From Candidatus Omnitrophota bacterium (GTDB taxonomy: Bacteria > Omnitrophota > Gorgyraeia > Gygaellales > Profunditerraquicolaceae), in assembly GCA_028712505.1 (NCBI GenBank), contig JAQTQC010000003.1, positions 1-52,955 on the forward strand: DNA of 52,955 nt, given 5' to 3'. How positions within the stretch are numbered: the stretch's first letter is position 1; each line of letters begins with the position of its first letter. The notes under the pieces are model-generated. The model was not told the origin of the DNA. It ran no database searches and saw nothing but the letters and a program-made list of their open reading frames with translations. Positions 44,275 through 52,906 of the stretch are shown one piece after another. The position numbers and the translations under genes were made by a program.

Positions 44275-44317
44275 CTGCTTTTCTATTATACAGGGTAACA
44301 CTGATGCTATAAAATAG

Positions 44318-44400
44318 TGGGCAGGAGAGGATTCGAACCTCTGAAGCACAGGTGCAACAGATTTACAGTCTGTCCCCTTTGGCCACTTGGGTACCTGCCC
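44318..44400 (-). tRNA. tRNA-Tyr (GTA)
   Basis: Cloverleaf with a long class II variable arm, GGGCAGG/CCTGCCC acceptor, ACAGA/TCTGT anticodon stem and loop CTGTAAA, anticodon GTA. CCA is not encoded. Confidence 0.96.
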
Positions 44401-44427
44401 ATATGTAGATATAACTTATTATGTAAA

Positions 44428-44500
44428 AGCCGGCGAGAGGAATCGAACCCCCGACCCATTGTTTACAAAACAATTGCTCTACCAACTGAGCTACGCCGGC
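44428..44500 (-). tRNA. tRNA-Thr (TGT)
   Basis: Cloverleaf with GCCGGCG/CGCCGGC acceptor, ATTGT/ACAAT anticodon stem and loop TTTGTAA, anticodon TGT. It begins two bases after the TGA of nnrD ends (one base between), so it must be cut from the nnrD transcript or start inside that gene. Confidence 0.96.
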
Positions 44501-44501
44501 A

Positions 44502-45368
44502 TCAGCTACTTTTTTTTAACGCATCCGGAATCCGGTGAATTATATCGGAGGCGATTAATCCCATCTGGGTTTTTTCTTTTGCTGCTAAGTCACCGGCTAA
44601 ACCGTGAATATATGTTCCATATTTGGCAGCTTCAAAACCATCCAGACCCTGAGCCAGAAATGCGCCGATAATTCCACTAAGCACATCACCGCTGCCGGCA
44701 GTTGCCATCCCCGGATTTCCTGAACGGTTCATATAATATCTTTTTAAACCATCAGTTACAATGCTGTGATGCCCTTTGAGCACAATTATACTATTATAAT
44801 ATTTTGCGAGCCTTTTCGCAACCAATTTCCTTTTATTTTTTATAGCATCTATACTTATATCAAAGAGCCGTGACATTTCCATTTGATGCGGAGTCAGTAT
44901 GAGCTGACCCTTGTGAGATTTAAGTATTTCCCGGCATTTGCTAAGAGCATTAAGCGCATCGGCATCCACAACTTTCGCTTGAATTGTTCTGCGGATGATC
45001 TTTTTTACTAACGCGTAGGTCGATTTATTGCTGTCTAGCCCCGGGCCGATTATCAAAACATCGATTTTCTTAAGCAAAGAAGATATTTTACTAAATCCTG
45101 TTAAGCTTAAAGTCCCTTCTTTTGTTTCCGGCAAAGGAAAGGTAATCAGCTCTTTGGGCTTGGTTCTTATCAGCGCTAAATTAATACTTTTAGGTATGCC
45201 TAAGGTTACTAATCCGGCCCCCGCACGTAAAGCTGCTTCTGCGCAAAGCAGGGCTGCTCCGGAAAATCTGGCTGAGCCGGCCAAAATCAATATATGCCCG
45301 TAATCTCCTTTGTGAGAATTAAATTTTCTTTGTAGCAACCGCACTGGCAACCGCATAAGTTTTAACAT
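44502..45368 (-). CDS. nnrD: ADP/ATP-dependent NAD(P)H-hydrate dehydratase domain protein
   Basis: 288 residues from the Met at 45368. It repairs hydrated NAD(P)H. The ribokinase-like fold is recognised by SHKGDYGHILILAGS near the N-terminus, ALRAGAGLVTLG, VLIIGPGLDSN, VDADALNAL, LTPHQMEMSRL and the C-terminal GNPGMATAGSGDVLSG with the catalytic Asp. The N-terminal epimerase domain (NnrE) often fused to it is absent. The start is uncertain: a GTG at 45401 would enlarge the overlap with acpS from 50 to 83 bases. Confidence 0.92.
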   Translation of the reverse strand: MLKLMRLPVRLLQRKFNSHKGDYGHILILAGSARFSGAALLCAEAALRAGAGLVTLGIPKSINLALIRTKPKELITFPLPETKEGTLSLTGFSKISSLLKKIDVLIIGPGLDSNKSTYALVKKIIRRTIQAKVVDADALNALSKCREILKSHKGQLILTPHQMEMSRLFDISIDAIKNKRKLVAKRLAKYYNSIIVLKGHHSIVTDGLKRYYMNRSGNPGMATAGSGDVLSGIIGAFLAQGLDGFEAAKYGTYIHGLAGDLAAKEKTQMGLIASDIIHRIPDALKKSS

Positions 45369-45675
45369 GGGAGATTGAAATGCATACGTTAATGTGTTCA
45401 CCTCTGCCGTTTAAAAACAGGCAAACAGGTTTGCCTGTTTCGTCGTTACTTATCTGGATATCCTGCCAGGAAAGCGAGCTATCTCCTGCTGCCTTGAAAA
45501 TTGCTTCTTTAGCAGCGAATCTTCCTGCCAAATGCTGATAAAAAGAACTTTTACTCTTTGCTTGCTTGAGTTCATATTCGGTAAAAATACGGCGTAAGAA
45601 ATCATTTCCCCATTTTTCTATTGCTGCACGTATCCGTCTTACCTCGGTTATATCTACCCCGGTTCCGATAATCAT
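45319..45675 (-). CDS. acpS: Holo-[acyl-carrier-protein] synthase
   Basis: 118 residues. It transfers 4'-phosphopantetheine from CoA to ACP. The metal-binding motifs are GTGVDITEVRRIR (4-16) and FAAKEAIFKAAG (the AAKEA block), with the C-terminal ISISHVKTYAVASAVA. It overlaps pdxJ by one base and nnrD by about 50. It is the consumer end of the CoA theme in this window. Confidence 0.95.
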   Translation of the reverse strand: MIIGTGVDITEVRRIRAAIEKWGNDFLRRIFTEYELKQAKSKSSFYQHLAGRFAAKEAIFKAAGDSSLSWQDIQISNDETGKPVCLFLNGRGEHINVCISISHVKTYAVASAVATKKI

Positions 45676-46388
45676 TATTTAATCAGTTGCCGCATTTCTT
45701 TAACTGCGTTGTATAATCCGGTATAAAGCGCCTTACAGATGATCGCATAACCGATATTAAGTTCCTCTATGCCATTCAATTCCGCAATCCGCCTAACATT
45801 GTTATAATTAAGTCCGTGGCCGGCATTAACTCTTAACTTTCTTAATTTGGCGTAATCTACAGCCTGACATATCTGGTTAAAGGATTTTTCTATCTGTCCG
45901 GTTTTTTTAGCCTCAGCGTAGCGACCGGTATGTAGCTCGATGATTTCCGCGCCTGCCTTGGTTGCTGCATCAATTTGTTTCTTCACCGGATCGATAAACA
46001 GGCTTACCTGGATACCGGATTTTTTTAACCGATTGATAGCGGAAGAGATTGTTCTTAAATTACCCGCTACATCCAAACCGCCTTCGGTGGTTAGCTCGCG
46101 TCTGCGTTCAGGTACCAGTGTAGACTGATAAGGTTTAACTTTGCAGGCGATTTCTATAATCTCAGGAGAAACAGACATCTCCAGGTTAAGTCTGGTTTTT
46201 ATATGTTTACGCAAGAGTTTTATATCAGTATCTTGAATATGCCTACGGTCTTCTCTTAAATGCACCACTATGCTCTCTGCCCCTGCCTCTTCGCATAAGA
46301 ACGCCGCATAAACAGGATCCGGCAGGTTTCCTCTGCGTTGCTGGCGTAATGTCGCTACGTGATCAATATTCACACCTAGTTTAGGCAT
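45675..46388 (-). CDS. pdxJ: Pyridoxine 5'-phosphate synthase
   Basis: 237 residues. It condenses 1-deoxyxylulose 5-phosphate with 3-amino-2-oxopropyl phosphate to pyridoxine 5'-phosphate. The N-terminal signature LGVNIDHVATLRQQRRGN (3-20) is diagnostic; VHLREDRRHI, LEMSV, ELHTGRYA and VNAGHGLNYNN complete the TIM barrel. The pdxJ-acpS pair is a conserved linkage. Confidence 0.97.
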   Translation of the reverse strand: MPKLGVNIDHVATLRQQRRGNLPDPVYAAFLCEEAGAESIVVHLREDRRHIQDTDIKLLRKHIKTRLNLEMSVSPEIIEIACKVKPYQSTLVPERRRELTTEGGLDVAGNLRTISSAINRLKKSGIQVSLFIDPVKKQIDAATKAGAEIIELHTGRYAEAKKTGQIEKSFNQICQAVDYAKLRKLRVNAGHGLNYNNVRRIAELNGIEELNIGYAIICKALYTGLYNAVKEMRQLIK

Positions 46389-46390
46389 TT

Positions 46391-46519
46391 TTAGACCTTT
46401 TCACCTTTTACGTAAAACCAAAGCACAATTGCCAGAGCCAATGCGATAAGTTTTAACCAGGGGTGTACGGTAAACAAAAGCTTAAAACGCAAGAAAATAT
46501 TTATTTTGTTTTTATTCAT
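46391..46519 (-). CDS. 42-residue membrane micro-protein resembling the CdaR anchor
   Basis: A short ORF starting with ATG at 46519 (overlapping the cdaA stop by 8 bases) and ending in TAA two bases before pdxJ starts. The product has a basic N-terminus, then HPWLKLIALALAIVLWFYV (19-37) and a short charged tail. That segment is what the N-terminal membrane anchor of CdaR (YbbR-domain protein) usually looks like, and cdaR normally follows cdaA. No YbbR domain follows. It fills the only gap between cdaA and pdxJ exactly, which supports it being real. Confidence 0.7.
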   Translation of the reverse strand: MNKNKINIFLRFKLLFTVHPWLKLIALALAIVLWFYVKGEKV

Positions 46520-47279
46520 CTTTCCTCGTTTTTAGCAGTTCTTTAATTTTTGATTCTAATTCCACCGCACCTAAATCCCGGTAAAATTTCTTGTGGTGGA
46601 TGACAGATACATCATGCCTTTCTTCAGAAATAACAATCAGTATGGCATCTGTTTCTTCGCTTAGGCTTAAAGCCGCGCGATGGCGAGTGCCGAAGACACG
46701 GTTTAGATCCTGATTTATGGCTAGAGGGAAAATACATCCGGCAGCGGCAATCTTTCCATGCTGGATAATCAAGCCACCGTCATGTAAAGGATTATTTGGC
46801 GTAAAGATAGCCTGGATTAAATCCCCTGAAACACGCGAGTCAATAATTTCGCCGCTTTGGATATACGCTGCCAGAGAGTCATTCTTTTCGATGGCGATTA
46901 ATCCGCCGAGTTTATCCGCCGCCAGGCTTTCGCAGGCCTCGGCGATTTGTTTTACGAATAAATGCGGGTCTTCTTCCTTAAGCATGTTCTTGAATATGTT
47001 GCGTTTGCCTAATTGGGCTAACCCTTGTCTGATTTCCGGATGAAAAATAATCAATATCGCGATAACCGATATCCCAAAAAGTTTCTTCAATAGCCAATCT
47101 AAGACAATAAAGTCAAATTTTTGGGAAATGAAGAAAACCAGCAGGAGCATGATTATCCCGCGCAAAACCTGCAGACTTCTGGTCCCTTCAAAGAAGAGTA
47201 TGATATGGTAAATAAAAAACCAGAGGATAATTACTTCAGTCGCCGGTTTCCAGTATAAAAATAGGTTAGGCATTAGCAC
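46512..47279 (-). CDS. cdaA: Membrane diadenylate cyclase CdaA (c-di-AMP synthase)
   Basis: 255 residues. Three N-terminal hydrophobic segments (about 10-80) precede the DAC domain. The catalytic motifs are PLHDGGLII (164-172; D167-G168-G169, where most enzymes have DGA) and GTRHRAAL (197-204, RHR). It makes c-di-AMP from two ATP at the inner membrane; c-di-AMP controls potassium and osmotic balance and the cell wall. It overlaps folP by 14 bases. The folP-cdaA linkage is found in several phyla. Confidence 0.95.
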   Translation of the reverse strand: MLMPNLFLYWKPATEVIILWFFIYHIILFFEGTRSLQVLRGIIMLLLVFFISQKFDFIVLDWLLKKLFGISVIAILIIFHPEIRQGLAQLGKRNIFKNMLKEEDPHLFVKQIAEACESLAADKLGGLIAIEKNDSLAAYIQSGEIIDSRVSGDLIQAIFTPNNPLHDGGLIIQHGKIAAAGCIFPLAINQDLNRVFGTRHRAALSLSEETDAILIVISEERHDVSVIHHKKFYRDLGAVELESKIKELLKTRKDE

Positions 47280-48474
47280 TCCTTATGGCAGTAGCCATCT
47301 TCAAGGCCTGGTTCACCTGTTGTACATCATGAACGCGGACTATATTTGCTCCTCGTTCAACAGCCATTACGCAAGCGGTAGCTGTGCCGATAGATCTTTC
47401 ACAAAGGTCCAGGTTTAAAACTTTACCGATAAAGGATTTTCTGCACGGTCCGACCATTATTGGTTTGCCTAAAATCTTAAGTTCCGCCAGCTTTTTTATG
47501 ATCTCAAGGTTTTGTCCGGGTTTTTTACCAAACCCCAGTCCGGGGTCCACGATTATCTTGTCTGGGTTTACACCCGCATATTCAGCAGTATCAACAGCAT
47601 TTTTAAGCCAGGAGGTGATATCCCCGATTAGGGATTTATAAGTAATCATTTTCTGCATATTTAAAGGATTGCCTAACATATGCATAATAACGACTGCGGC
47701 TTTATATTTTGCGGCTATTTTTACCATTTGTTTATCCCTTAAGCCAGAGATGTCATTGACTATCTGGGCTCCGGAATCAAGACTGGCTTTAGCTACCTCT
47801 GCCTTTCTTGTATCAATAGAAATAGGCGCGGAGATATTCTTTGCTAATTTTCTAAGTACCGGTAAGACGCGCTGCAATTCTTCTTTACGACTGATGCTCT
47901 TTGCTCCCGGCCGGCTGGATTCACCGCCTAAGTCGATAATATCAGCCCCGTCTTTTAACATCTGTTTTGCTTTTAATAAAGCCAGTTCCGGGTAATCTCT
48001 GGTTTTAGTACTGTATAAACCGTCTCCACTGAATGAATCCGGGGTCAAATTAATTACCCCCATAATATAAGTTTTAGCGTTAAAATTCAAAATCCTCCTC
48101 TTTAAAGGAAGAATAAGGTTGCTGTCGGTGTATTTGTTGAGATTTTCTTCTAATTCATTCGCCAGCTTGTCCAGCCCGAACGGCTGAAGCCTTAATTTAC
48201 GGGTGAGAGAGTAAAGCTGATTCAATTGACCGATAATCAGACAGTCGCCTTTTTTGATTTTACCGGTAAGCGCCCCCCGGGCAACCGCAACATCTCCTCC
48301 CAAGGAAAGCATTTCTTGCTTTAAGATATTGGCGGTAATATTAGAAATGGCGTTCAGATGTATTAGAAAGGTGGTGGTTTTCGGCAGCATAATCTTGATC
48401 CCGTAGGGATCAACCCCGATATCACACATCACCTTTTTTACTTCATCTTTATCGCTAAAACTGGAGATACGCAT
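47266..48474 (-). CDS. folP: Dihydropteroate synthase with N-terminal extension
   Basis: 402 residues. The last ~270 residues are DHPS: IMGVINLTPDSFSGDG (about 138-153), DIIDLGGESSRPGA, SIDTRKAEVA, IVNDISGL and DPGLGFGKKP; it joins p-aminobenzoate to hydroxymethyl-dihydropterin pyrophosphate. The ~130-residue N-terminal extension (with IGVDPYGIKIM and SLGGDVAVARGAL) is an extra domain also seen in other long bacterial FolP proteins; its role is unknown. It lies six bases after ftsH. Confidence 0.95.
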   Translation of the reverse strand: MRISSFSDKDEVKKVMCDIGVDPYGIKIMLPKTTTFLIHLNAISNITANILKQEMLSLGGDVAVARGALTGKIKKGDCLIIGQLNQLYSLTRKLRLQPFGLDKLANELEENLNKYTDSNLILPLKRRILNFNAKTYIMGVINLTPDSFSGDGLYSTKTRDYPELALLKAKQMLKDGADIIDLGGESSRPGAKSISRKEELQRVLPVLRKLAKNISAPISIDTRKAEVAKASLDSGAQIVNDISGLRDKQMVKIAAKYKAAVVIMHMLGNPLNMQKMITYKSLIGDITSWLKNAVDTAEYAGVNPDKIIVDPGLGFGKKPGQNLEIIKKLAELKILGKPIMVGPCRKSFIGKVLNLDLCERSIGTATACVMAVERGANIVRVHDVQQVNQALKMATAIRSANA

Positions 48475-48480
48475 TAACTT

Positions 48481-50331
48481 TTATGCCAAATCGCTTTTTT
48501 CTATTCCTAATATCCGTTTAACCTCATTCCCGCTTAAAACCTCTTTTTCCAGTAGGGTATCGGCAAGAAGCTTGAGTTTATCCTTGCTGTTTTTTAGCAA
48601 ATTCAAGGCTTTATCGTAGGCGTCATCGGTGATCTTCTTTACTTCTTCGTCAATGATCCTGGCGGTCTGCTCGCTATAGTTTCTTTCTTCCATGAGATCC
48701 CGGCCAAGAAATACAAGTCCTTCTCTTTTTCCTAAAGTCATGTTACCTAATTTCTCAGACATTCCAAATTGGGTAACCATGCGTCTGGCCATGGCCGTAG
48801 CTACTTCTAAGTCATTTTGAGCCCCGGTAGTTACCTCATTCAAGTTAATCTCTTCTGAGGCCCTGCCCCCCAGCATCATGGTAATCTCTGCTAACAGTTC
48901 TTTCTTAGTCCAATAATGCCTGTCTTCTAAGGGCGGGGTAAAGGTGTAGCCTCCGGCAAGCCCCCGGGGTATGATTGAGACCTTTTTTAAAGGGTTAACT
49001 TCTGGCAAAAGCAAAGACAGTAGGGCATGGCCTGATTCGTGTAAGGCAGTAATCTCCTTTTCTTTCTTGGAAATAATATGGCTTTTCTTTTCCGGCCCCA
49101 TCAAAACTCTCTCTACGGATTTATCCAGATCAATCTCTTCCACAGCTTCTTTATTATTCCGTGCTGCCATAAGTGCCGCTTCATTACAAAGATTAGCCAG
49201 GTCAGCTCCGGAAAACCCGGGAGTCTGGCTGGCTACGGATTTTAAATCAACTGATGGGGCAAGCTTGATTTTACGAGTATGCACTTTGAGTATTTCTTCG
49301 CGGCCCTGGATATCCGGAAGATTGACGATGATAGTGCGGTCAAATCTTCCCGGTCGCATAAGAGCAGGGTCTAGCGTATCCGGCCGGTTAGTGGCAGCGA
49401 TAAGTATTAAACCTTGCTGAGCGTCAAAACCGTCCATCTCAACTAGCAGTTGGTTCAATGTTTGTTCCCGCTCATCATTGCCTCCGCCAATCCCGGAAAA
49501 ACGCAGACGACCTACTGCATCAATTTCATCAATAAAGATTATCGCTCCCTTACCTTCAACCTTTCCGGCTTTACGGCCCTGTTCAAATAGATCCCTGACC
49601 CTGCTTGCTCCCACGCCGACGAACATCTCCACAAAATCAGACCCTGAGATGCTGAAAAAAGGTACACCGGCTTCACCAGCAACCGCTCGGGCAATCAATG
49701 TCTTACCGCAGCCGGGAGGTCCGATCAAAAGCACTCCCTTGGGAATTTTTCCTCCCAATCTTTGGAACTTTTTAGGATCTTTAAGAAATTCGATCACCTC
49801 TTTTAATTCTTCTTTAGCTTCATTCACTCCGGCTACATCATTAAAGGTCGCTTTTTCAGTTTCGCTTTGAATCTTAGATTTAACTTTGCCAAAGCTCATG
49901 ATCCTACTCCCTAACTGTTCCCCTCTGGCAGCCATCATCCACCAGAAGAAAATCAGCAAAAGTATCGGTCCGAGATTAAAAAGCAGGGAAACCCAAAATG
50001 TACGCGCGGGTTTGACTTCAAAATTTTTCAGGTTCTGACGCATTAACGAAAGCAATTCCGGGTCATTTTCTGCAAGATTAACAAAAAATTTCGAATTATC
50101 CGTAAATTCTCCCTGAAGGATAGTTTCAGTCTTGGTAGCCTGTTTTATAGTCTCAGGATTATCTCTTATGGTCCGGAAGAACTGGCTATAAGTGATCTCT
50201 TTGGGAATCCCGGTTATGGACATATTATTGATGCTGTTGACCAGCATGATAAACAGGAAAATTATTAACAGCCAACCCAAGGGGGAGCGTTTGAATATAT
50301 TGTTTTTATTTGGTTTAGGTTTGTTTTGCAT
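48481..50331 (-). CDS. ftsH: ATP-dependent zinc metalloprotease FtsH
   Basis: 616 residues. Inner-membrane AAA+ protease: two membrane segments (about 16-36 and 110-130), Walker A GPPGCGKT, Walker [12 protein letters not shown], the SRH region [20 protein letters not shown], and the zinc motif HESGH with the distal Asp in the C-terminal protease domain. It degrades misassembled membrane proteins and short-lived regulators. It has its own promoter and starts the ftsH-folP-cdaA run. Confidence 0.98.
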   Translation of the reverse strand: MQNKPKPNKNNIFKRSPLGWLLIIFLFIMLVNSINNMSITGIPKEITYSQFFRTIRDNPETIKQATKTETILQGEFTDNSKFFVNLAENDPELLSLMRQNLKNFEVKPARTFWVSLLFNLGPILLLIFFWWMMAARGEQLGSRIMSFGKVKSKIQSETEKATFNDVAGVNEAKEELKEVIEFLKDPKKFQRLGGKIPKGVLLIGPPGCGKTLIARAVAGEAGVPFFSISGSDFVEMFVGVGASRVRDLFEQGRKAGKVEGKGAIIFIDEIDAVGRLRFSGIGGGNDEREQTLNQLLVEMDGFDAQQGLILIAATNRPDTLDPALMRPGRFDRTIIVNLPDIQGREEILKVHTRKIKLAPSVDLKSVASQTPGFSGADLANLCNEAALMAARNNKEAVEEIDLDKSVERVLMGPEKKSHIISKKEKEITALHESGHALLSLLLPEVNPLKKVSIIPRGLAGGYTFTPPLEDRHYWTKKELLAEITMMLGGRASEEINLNEVTTGAQNDLEVATAMARRMVTQFGMSEKLGNMTLGKREGLVFLGRDLMEERNYSEQTARIIDEEVKKITDDAYDKALNLLKNSKDKLKLLADTLLEKEVLSGNEVKRILGIEKSDLA

Positions 50332-50402
50332 AAGTATCTAATTCTCCATTTTCAATCAGTTTACTATTGATAAAATCATAACCAGCATAATACAGATTTT
50401 TT

Positions 50403-50431
50403 ATTATATACTCATAGTGATGTAAAATCAA
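50403..50431 (-). promoter_or_regulatory. Promoter of the ftsH-folP-cdaA run
   Basis: TTGATT (50426-50431), a 17-base spacer and TATAAT (50403-50408) on the minus strand. Transcription should start near 50396, about 65 bases before the ftsH ATG, in the 113-base gap after tilS. Confidence 0.8.
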
Positions 50432-50444
50432 GTATTTTATGGAT

Positions 50445-51404
50445 TTAGCGCTTGTAAAACTTGAGTGTGGTGCGGGTTTTTTGCACTGCTACGCCTTTAG
50501 GCAGATCAACAATCGAACCGGCGGGTCGGTTAACCAGTAGATCTTCCAATTCCTTGATATGCTGAAAACTTATCCTGCGCGTATCTCCCTGAACACATGC
50601 GATAGACTGTCTGATTTTCAGCCTTAGGATTGCCGGATGCAACCGTGAAAGTCTTAACAGGTTCAAGCGTAAGTTGGAGCCCTTAATCGCTTTTTTCGCA
50701 GCTTGGTCAAGATACTCATAGTCGTAGGAAATGCTTTCAGCTAAATTAGCCAGGACCTCGACGATGTTTTGATTATATTCTTTTTTAAGCAAAGGCATAA
50801 GCCTGTTTCGGATCTTATTACGGAAAAAAACATCCTCTTTGTTGGTTGAATCAATACGCGGTTTTACCCTCCTTTGTTTTAGAAAATATTCGATTTCTTT
50901 ACGTCTGGTTTCTAAAAGCGGCCGGATAAAGGTTACTCCTCCGATCTTGCGTTTTATGGATATTCCGGATAATCCGGATAATCCCGTCCCTCGCAGCAGA
51001 CGCATAAATACGGTTTCAGCCTGGTCATCAAGATTATGACCTAAAGCAACCTTATCTGCTTTGATTTTTCTGGCAGTTTGAATAAAGAAATCCAATCTCG
51101 CCTGCCTGTAGATTTCTTCAAGAGAGCCTTTCTTTTTCTGTAGCTGTGGATCGAATCTTACCGAGCTTACCGGGATATCGAGTTTTTTGGCCCAAGCTTG
51201 AACAAAAAGCGCATCTTCCCGGGAATCTTTCCGCAAGCCATGATCTACATGGGCGATATGCAAGCTTAAAGCTGATTTGAACCTCAGGTTGAAGAGTTGC
51301 AAAAGCAGGGCCAACGAATCTGGTCCTCCGGAAACACCAACCAAGATTTTGTCCCCTTTTTGGATCAGCCGGTATTTTTTAATCGTTTCATCGATTTTCT
51401 TCAT
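50445..51404 (-). CDS. tilS: tRNA(Ile)-lysidine synthase
   Basis: 319 residues. It converts C34 of tRNA-Ile(CAU) to lysidine. The N-terminal PP-loop is VGVSGGPDSLALLLQ (23-37), with HNLDDQAETVFMRLLRGTGL and RPLLETRRKEIEYFLKQ typical of TilS. It is short compared with the enzymes of E. coli and Bacillus (over 430 residues), lacking most of the C-terminal tRNA-binding region. The tilS-ftsH order is widely conserved. No convincing promoter was seen in the 57 bases before it. Confidence 0.95.
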   Translation of the reverse strand: MKKIDETIKKYRLIQKGDKILVGVSGGPDSLALLLQLFNLRFKSALSLHIAHVDHGLRKDSREDALFVQAWAKKLDIPVSSVRFDPQLQKKKGSLEEIYRQARLDFFIQTARKIKADKVALGHNLDDQAETVFMRLLRGTGLSGLSGISIKRKIGGVTFIRPLLETRRKEIEYFLKQRRVKPRIDSTNKEDVFFRNKIRNRLMPLLKKEYNQNIVEVLANLAESISYDYEYLDQAAKKAIKGSNLRLNLLRLSRLHPAILRLKIRQSIACVQGDTRRISFQHIKELEDLLVNRPAGSIVDLPKGVAVQKTRTTLKFYKR

Positions 51405-51461
51405 CGTAATTCATTTTATCACAATACTCATGAAATTTATAGCCCGATTTAAGGATTTAAA

Positions 51462-52772
51462 TTGACTTTATTCTCACAAAAGTGTAAATTAAGCATGATG
51501 AACCGAAAGCGGATTGTTACCCATCGAGAAAGAAAAATAGTTCTGGGGAATTTTATTTCCCTTACTACTCTTCAAAGTATTAGTTATATCCTACCCCTAG
51601 TTGTACTTCCCTATCTTATTAGAGCAATTGGGATGGAGAAATTTGGCCTGATTGCTTTTGCCTCCAGTCTTGTGCAATATTTTATGATTTTAACGGATTA
51701 CGGATTCAGCATCTCAGCAACAAAAACAATCTCGCTTATTGGAGAGCATAAACAAAAGGTAAGCGCAGTATTTTCCTCGGTTATGACGGTAAAGCTTATG
51801 TTTGCAGCATTGAGCTTCCTTATGCTCAGCGTTATCATATATATAGTCCCGAAATTTAAGGCGGATTGGCTGGTTTATATTCTCAGTTTCGGATCAGTGA
51901 TCGGTAACACGTTATTTCCGGTCTGGTTCTTTCAGGGAAAAGAAAAGATGAGCTATATTTCGATAGTTAATGTAGCCGGAGGATTGATTTACGCAGTCTC
52001 CATCTTTATTTTTATTAAAAGCCCTCAGGACTTCTTATTAGTGCCTCTTCTAAATTCGCTTCTTTCGATAATCAGCGGGATACTCGGTCTCTATATTGTT
52101 TTTAAAAAATTCCAGGTTCAATTTATTTTGCAGAAATATGCGACTATAAAACAAGAGCTTCGGACAGGATGGGATATTTTTATTTCCATAGTGGCGATTA
52201 ATGCCTATACCGCTAGCCGGGTCTTTGCCATTGGGCTTTTAACCAATAATATCATCACCGGTTACTATTCTTTAGCCGAGAAAATTGCTAACTATATTCA
52301 AACATTCCCTATGGATTCTTTTACCAGGGCGGTATTTCCCCGGATCAGCAATGTCTTTGCAAAGAATAAACAGCGGGCGGTAGCCATTATGTACCGGATC
52401 CAAGATGGTATTACCTTGGGTTTTGTAATCAGCCTTCCTATTGCTTTTTTCCTAGCCCCGTGGATTATTCAGCTTGTCTGCGGGGTTGCCTATAAAGAAG
52501 TAATTGTCACCTTACGGCTTTTACTTGCCGCAGTATTCTTTGTGGGAGCGAATAATTTCAAGGTCCAATTCTTGCTTGTCTGCGGAAAACAGGATCTCTA
52601 TGCAAAGATTCACATTACCGCTGCGCTTATCGGTTTACCGCTGATATTCATATCAATCTATCAATTTTCCTACATCGGAGCGGCTTTTTCTACGGTACTG
52701 ATTGAGGCGGGGGTATTTATTACTACTTCGTTGATTCTTGAAAAGCTGGCCAAGAAATTCTCGGGGAGATAA
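51462..52772 (+). CDS. Polysaccharide/lipid flippase of the MOP (RfbX/Wzx) superfamily
   Basis: 436 residues with about 12 hydrophobic segments, the only plus-strand gene. The opening GNFISLTTLQSISYILPLVV and YLIRAIGMEKFGLIAFAS match O-antigen/exopolysaccharide flippases that move undecaprenyl-linked oligosaccharides across the inner membrane. It is divergent from tilS and may mark the edge of a surface-polysaccharide locus. I chose TTG at 51462 because AAGGA lies about 7 bases upstream; ATG at 51495 or 51498 is an alternative without a visible Shine-Dalgarno site. Confidence 0.9.
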   Translation: MTLFSQKCKLSMMNRKRIVTHRERKIVLGNFISLTTLQSISYILPLVVLPYLIRAIGMEKFGLIAFASSLVQYFMILTDYGFSISATKTISLIGEHKQKVSAVFSSVMTVKLMFAALSFLMLSVIIYIVPKFKADWLVYILSFGSVIGNTLFPVWFFQGKEKMSYISIVNVAGGLIYAVSIFIFIKSPQDFLLVPLLNSLLSIISGILGLYIVFKKFQVQFILQKYATIKQELRTGWDIFISIVAINAYTASRVFAIGLLTNNIITGYYSLAEKIANYIQTFPMDSFTRAVFPRISNVFAKNKQRAVAIMYRIQDGITLGFVISLPIAFFLAPWIIQLVCGVAYKEVIVTLRLLLAAVFFVGANNFKVQFLLVCGKQDLYAKIHITAALIGLPLIFISIYQFSYIGAAFSTVLIEAGVFITTSLILEKLAKKFSGR

Positions 52773-52789
52773 GTATTATTTTATATGAC

Positions 52790-52827
52790 AAGAGAGGCAG
52801 TCCTGCGTTCGCAGGACTGCCTCTCTT
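52790..52827. terminator. Perfect 18-bp inverted repeat, probable bidirectional terminator
   Basis: Arms 52790-52807 and 52810-52827 are exact reverse complements with two bases between them (effectively a 4-base loop). It lies 17 bases after the flippase stop and downstream of the tRNA on the other strand. No U-run beyond the stem in either direction, so termination strength is uncertain. The right arm is repeated at 52868-52885. Confidence 0.6.
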
Positions 52828-52848
52828 CTATCTGGTGGCGGAGAGTGG
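52808..52848 (-). repeat. Direct repeat 1: truncated copy of the tRNA 3' end and trailer
   Basis: 41 bases identical to 52866-52906 except one position (C at 52828, G at 52886). It includes the T-arm 3' strand, acceptor 3' strand and CCA of the neighbouring tRNA plus its trailer. The rest of the tRNA is missing here, so this is a tRNA fragment, not a gene. Confidence 0.9.
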
Positions 52849-52865
52849 CCCTGCTCCGCTTTCGC

Positions 52866-52906
52866 TTCGCAGGACTGCCTCTCTTGTATCTGGTGGCGGA
52901 GAGTGG
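52866..52906 (-). repeat. Direct repeat 2: 3' end of the CAU tRNA and trailer
   Basis: The copy that belongs to the real tRNA. The two copies are 58 bases apart, separated by 17 unrelated bases (52849-52865). Confidence 0.9.

Noticed and set aside
48971..49870. Plus-strand open frames of 130-149 codons opposite ftsH
   Set aside because: They mirror conserved AAA+ codons of ftsH and have no features of their own.
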